Source: Bacteroidia bacterium
GTDB taxonomy: Bacteria > Bacteroidota > Bacteroidia > AKYH767-A > OLB10
DNA: 7,067 bases
Direction: 5' to 3'
Assembly (NCBI GenBank): GCA_025450095.1
Contig: JANWID010000049.1
Span: forward strand, 1-7,067
How positions within the stretch are numbered: position 1 is the stretch's first letter; every line of letters begins with the position of its first letter. The position numbers and the translations under genes are program-made. This document shows, in pieces, positions 5,064-7,067 of this stretch. The notes under the pieces are model-generated. The model worked only from the letters and a program-made list of their open reading frames with translations, made no database searches and was not told the origin of the DNA.

Positions 5064-5241
5064 CCTGCGCGAAGCTTTAATTTAGCGTGAGGTATGAGCA
5101 TCTTATTCGGACTGCAGCATGCCGACCATACTATTCACGAATTGAATCTCTACAGCGTTTAAGCATAAAGCTTTTGTATAGTGAAATTAATCTGGCTTGG
5201 AGGACCACAACTATTTTCCGATTGCGCGGGATTTCGAAATG

Positions 5242-5257
5242 CGAAACACGTGAAACA
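5242..5257. other. Weak parS-like site 4
   Basis: CGAAACACGTGAAACA keeps the whole right half of the parS consensus but has lost three bases of the left half (12 of 16 overall). It lies in the non-coding region, immediately after a 10-bp palindrome. It is listed because of its neighbours at 2195, 4119 and 4728; alone it would not be reportable. Confidence 0.35.
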
Positions 5258-5276
5258 TAATGAATGGATAAATGTG

Positions 5277-5293
5277 CGGACAACTGCTGTCCG
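5277..5293 (+). repeat. Perfect 6-bp hairpin in the non-coding region
   Basis: CGGACA (5277-5282) and TGTCCG (5288-5293) pair around ACTGC. It is followed by AATATTTAAAAAG and not a T-run, so it is unlikely to be a terminator. It may belong to the leader of the downstream polysaccharide gene. Confidence 0.4.
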
Positions 5294-5467
5294 AATATTT
5301 AAAAAGTTCTGTAATGTACAGCAGGCAATTTTTAACCATGTATCAATCTGCCGGGTTATATTACCTTGAATAATCAAGTATCCCAATCACCTCTTGAAGA
5401 TGTGCCGCAAAAATTGTAACCTTTCTTACAGAAAAGGTGTAATACGTTATGATTAAATCTGTTGTTG

Positions 5468-7067
5468 ATGAAAACGAACTCCCTTCTCTCAAAGAGTGCC
5501 TTACTCATTCAAAATCACCCTGCTATCGTTGCTCTCGGGATTATTCTGGGCATCGTTGGGATAGCAATTTTTCTGCATATCAAACAGCCGCTTTATGCAT
5601 CATCAGGAGTAATCGAAAACTCCGGATCCAAAGGAACTAACACGTTTACGCTCTTGGGTGAGACAAAATCACCTATGTCCGAAAAGGTCACTGGTGAAGA
5701 ATTCCTCAGCTCAGTATTACAAAACAACGTGAAACCGGTGATCTGTTACGTCACTCAGGATTTTCATAAACGCGCTACATCATACATTTTTCCCTACGAC
5801 ATTACTTATACTGCTAATTCGAAAACATTCACGAACCAGGAATATACTATCCGTGAAAACGATGCTGAAAATTTCACACTGATAAGTAAAGTTCATGGCT
5901 TAACACGTGAAAAATCTGCAAAATATGGTGAAGAGGTTGTCGATCAAAACCTGACCTTAATAATTACCAAAAAGAAAAGAACACCGTTTATTGCAGAGCC
6001 GATTTTAGGTGAAAACATTTTCTCATTTAAAATTCAATCGCCGGAAAATCTTGCGCAAGAACTTGCTTCCGGTAAAATATCGGTAGAAGATCAGAATGGA
6101 GTTTTGACAATAACTTGTATGCATGAAAGTGCGCAGTTAGCGAAAAATGTTGCAGATGCAATTACATCTAAATTAACAGGTGCTTCAACTACGAATGAAA
6201 ACGTTAAAACAAAACCATACGAATCGCAGCTTGCAGAATTATCGCAGCAAATGGAAACGGCAGAAGATGAACTAGCCGTTTACAAACAACAAAATAATAT
6301 TACTGATCAGAATACAGAAACTGCTATGATACTTGGAGTGATCACGCAGCTGGAAATGCAGAAATCAGAATTAGAACTGGATAAAGCTGCTTTGAATAAT
6401 ACTTCCAGGTATATGCGTAAATATCGCTCTGAAAATAATTCCAATGTCGATTATGGAGTAGTATCTGATCCCGCATTTTCCAGTCAGATGGAAATGTTAA
6501 ATCAGAAATATGAAGCTAAAGCAAATGGAACTGCATCTGCATCTATTGACCAGGAAATAGAAGCGCTGAAGACACAGGTTTCTGAAAGAATTCGAAATAC
6601 CAGGAAAAAGAATGCGATCAAACTTCATAAAATTAATCAGCAGATAGAAATCCAGAATGCAGCACTTGCAACACTACCTTCAAAATACCAGTCACTGAAT
6701 GCACTTAACCGCAAGCTTGAACTCGATCGTAAAATGTTTGAAGTGCTTGCTGAAAAACGTGCACAGATTTTATTGACTGGTACAACTGACGGCAACGCAC
6801 TGAAACTAATCAAGTCGGCTACTATAAGTTTTACACCAACTGGTCCTGCAACCTGGATGATGATCCTTTGCGGGATGATCGCCGGACTTTTGCTTTCGCT
6901 GCCATTCGCATCATGGGCTGATTACAGAACTCAACAACGAATCAGGAATCGTGAAACATTGGATCAGCAAAGTAAAATTCCATTCATCGGAACCATATCA
7001 TTCAATAGTATTACCGAACAAGAAATTAATGAGTCTATTTCAAAACTTTGTACTGCGGTGTTGTTAA
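5468..7067 (+). CDS. Wzz/GNVR-type polysaccharide co-polymerase, probably a Wzc-like tyrosine autokinase (3' end outside window)
   Basis: The 533 visible residues have the architecture of an inner-membrane protein that controls polymer length and export of exo- or capsular polysaccharide. A short cytoplasmic start (MKTNSLLSKSALLIQNHP) is followed by a first membrane helix at about 19-38. KQPLYASSGVIE then opens a large extracytoplasmic region. Coiled-coil stretches lie at about 252-280 and 360-436, the second with a GNVR-like end (LPSKYQSL to EKRAQILL, 403-437). Next come a FTPTGP motif, a second membrane helix (463-484) and a cytoplasmic segment (IPFIGTISF, INESISKLCTAVLL). In BY-kinases a similar segment leads into the Walker-type kinase domain, which here would lie beyond the window. 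The frame has a TGA at 5450-5452, so ATG 5468 is the first ATG; an ATG at 5449 is in another frame that stops at 5640. No export partner (Wza-like) lies upstream, so this may be the first gene of an operon. Confidence 0.85.
   Translation, partial: MKTNSLLSKSALLIQNHPAIVALGIILGIVGIAIFLHIKQPLYASSGVIENSGSKGTNTFTLLGETKSPMSEKVTGEEFLSSVLQNNVKPVICYVTQDFHKRATSYIFPYDITYTANSKTFTNQEYTIRENDAENFTLISKVHGLTREKSAKYGEEVVDQNLTLIITKKKRTPFIAEPILGENIFSFKIQSPENLAQELASGKISVEDQNGVLTITCMHESAQLAKNVADAITSKLTGASTTNENVKTKPYESQLAELSQQMETAEDELAVYKQQNNITDQNTETAMILGVITQLEMQKSELELDKAALNNTSRYMRKYRSENNSNVDYGVVSDPAFSSQMEMLNQKYEAKANGTASASIDQEIEALKTQVSERIRNTRKKNAIKLHKINQQIEIQNAALATLPSKYQSLNALNRKLELDRKMFEVLAEKRAQILLTGTTDGNALKLIKSATISFTPTGPATWMMILCGMIAGLLLSLPFASWADYRTQQRIRNRETLDQQSKIPFIGTISFNSITEQEINESISKLCTAVLL

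Larger units (their letters stand above)
5052..5467. other. 416-bp non-coding region between divergent genes
   Basis: No convincing gene is seen here; the short reading frames on both strands have no recognisable motifs. The stretch holds the thioredoxin-side promoter box (5056-5063), a perfect ATTTCGAAAT palindrome (5231-5240), a parS-like site (5242-5257), a hairpin at 5277-5293 and a small ACCTTT/AAAGGT hairpin (5419-5424 with 5433-5438) 30 bp before the polysaccharide gene. A near-match to the -7 box, TACCTTGA, is at 5362-5369. It may be a long regulated leader for the polysaccharide gene. Confidence 0.6.

Noticed and set aside
5159..5386. Small frames of 62-75 codons on both strands in the non-coding region
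   Set aside because: They overlap each other on opposite strands, show no motif or start context, and one runs through hairpin and parS-like sequence.
5449..5640. 63-codon plus-strand frame starting ATGATTAAATCTG, possibly the frameshifted start of the polysaccharide gene
   Set aside because: The polysaccharide frame has its own ATG at 5468 with a natural N-terminus, and the 5449 frame has no recognisable content after the first residues. No frameshift is needed.

Overview
This looks like a chromosomal stretch from a member of the Bacteroidota. The signs are a MnmG whose C-terminus ends in the helical tail I know from that phylum, start codons without convincing Shine-Dalgarno sequences, several perfect copies of the Bacteroidota -7 promoter box TAnnTTTG, and intergenic space filled with short palindromic repeats. 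That assignment is an inference from sequence style, not a database result. No tRNA, rRNA, CRISPR array, transposase or integrase was seen. The window opens on a run of 24 C, which may mark a contig edge.

Layout. Positions 1-960 are repeat-rich. Two copies of a roughly 120-bp element (20-140 and 781-901) stand in direct orientation on either side of a small minus-strand GIY-YIG nuclease gene (250-573), and two more hairpins lie between that gene and the second copy. A minus-strand extended-SDR NAD-dependent epimerase/reductase gene follows (961-1941), with one copy of a second palindrome family (core GTGAGCGGAGNCGAAC) at each end. A divergent intergenic region packed with palindromes leads into mnmG on the plus strand (2258-4120). 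Convergent to mnmG is a second GIY-YIG gene (4282-4602, minus), again with a core-family palindrome on each side, and upstream of it on the same strand is a short thioredoxin-like gene (4725-5051). After a 416-bp non-coding stretch, a plus-strand gene starts at 5468 and runs off the window. It encodes a Wzz/GNVR-type polysaccharide co-polymerase, probably the N-terminal part of a Wzc-like tyrosine autokinase.

How it fits together. The protein genes do not form one pathway: tRNA wobble modification, redox, a generic NAD-dependent dehydrogenase, exopolysaccharide export and two small nucleases. Two features link the region. First, five CACGTG sites, all continuing as GAA or GGAA, lie between 2195 and 5914, and the best match the universal ParB-binding site parS. 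With mnmG (gidA), classically an origin-neighbour gene, this suggests an origin-proximal centromere-like region. Second, single-domain GIY-YIG genes sit inside or between palindromic repeats twice in 5 kb, which invites the hypothesis that these nucleases and repeats are functionally coupled, as RAYT transposases are with REP elements.
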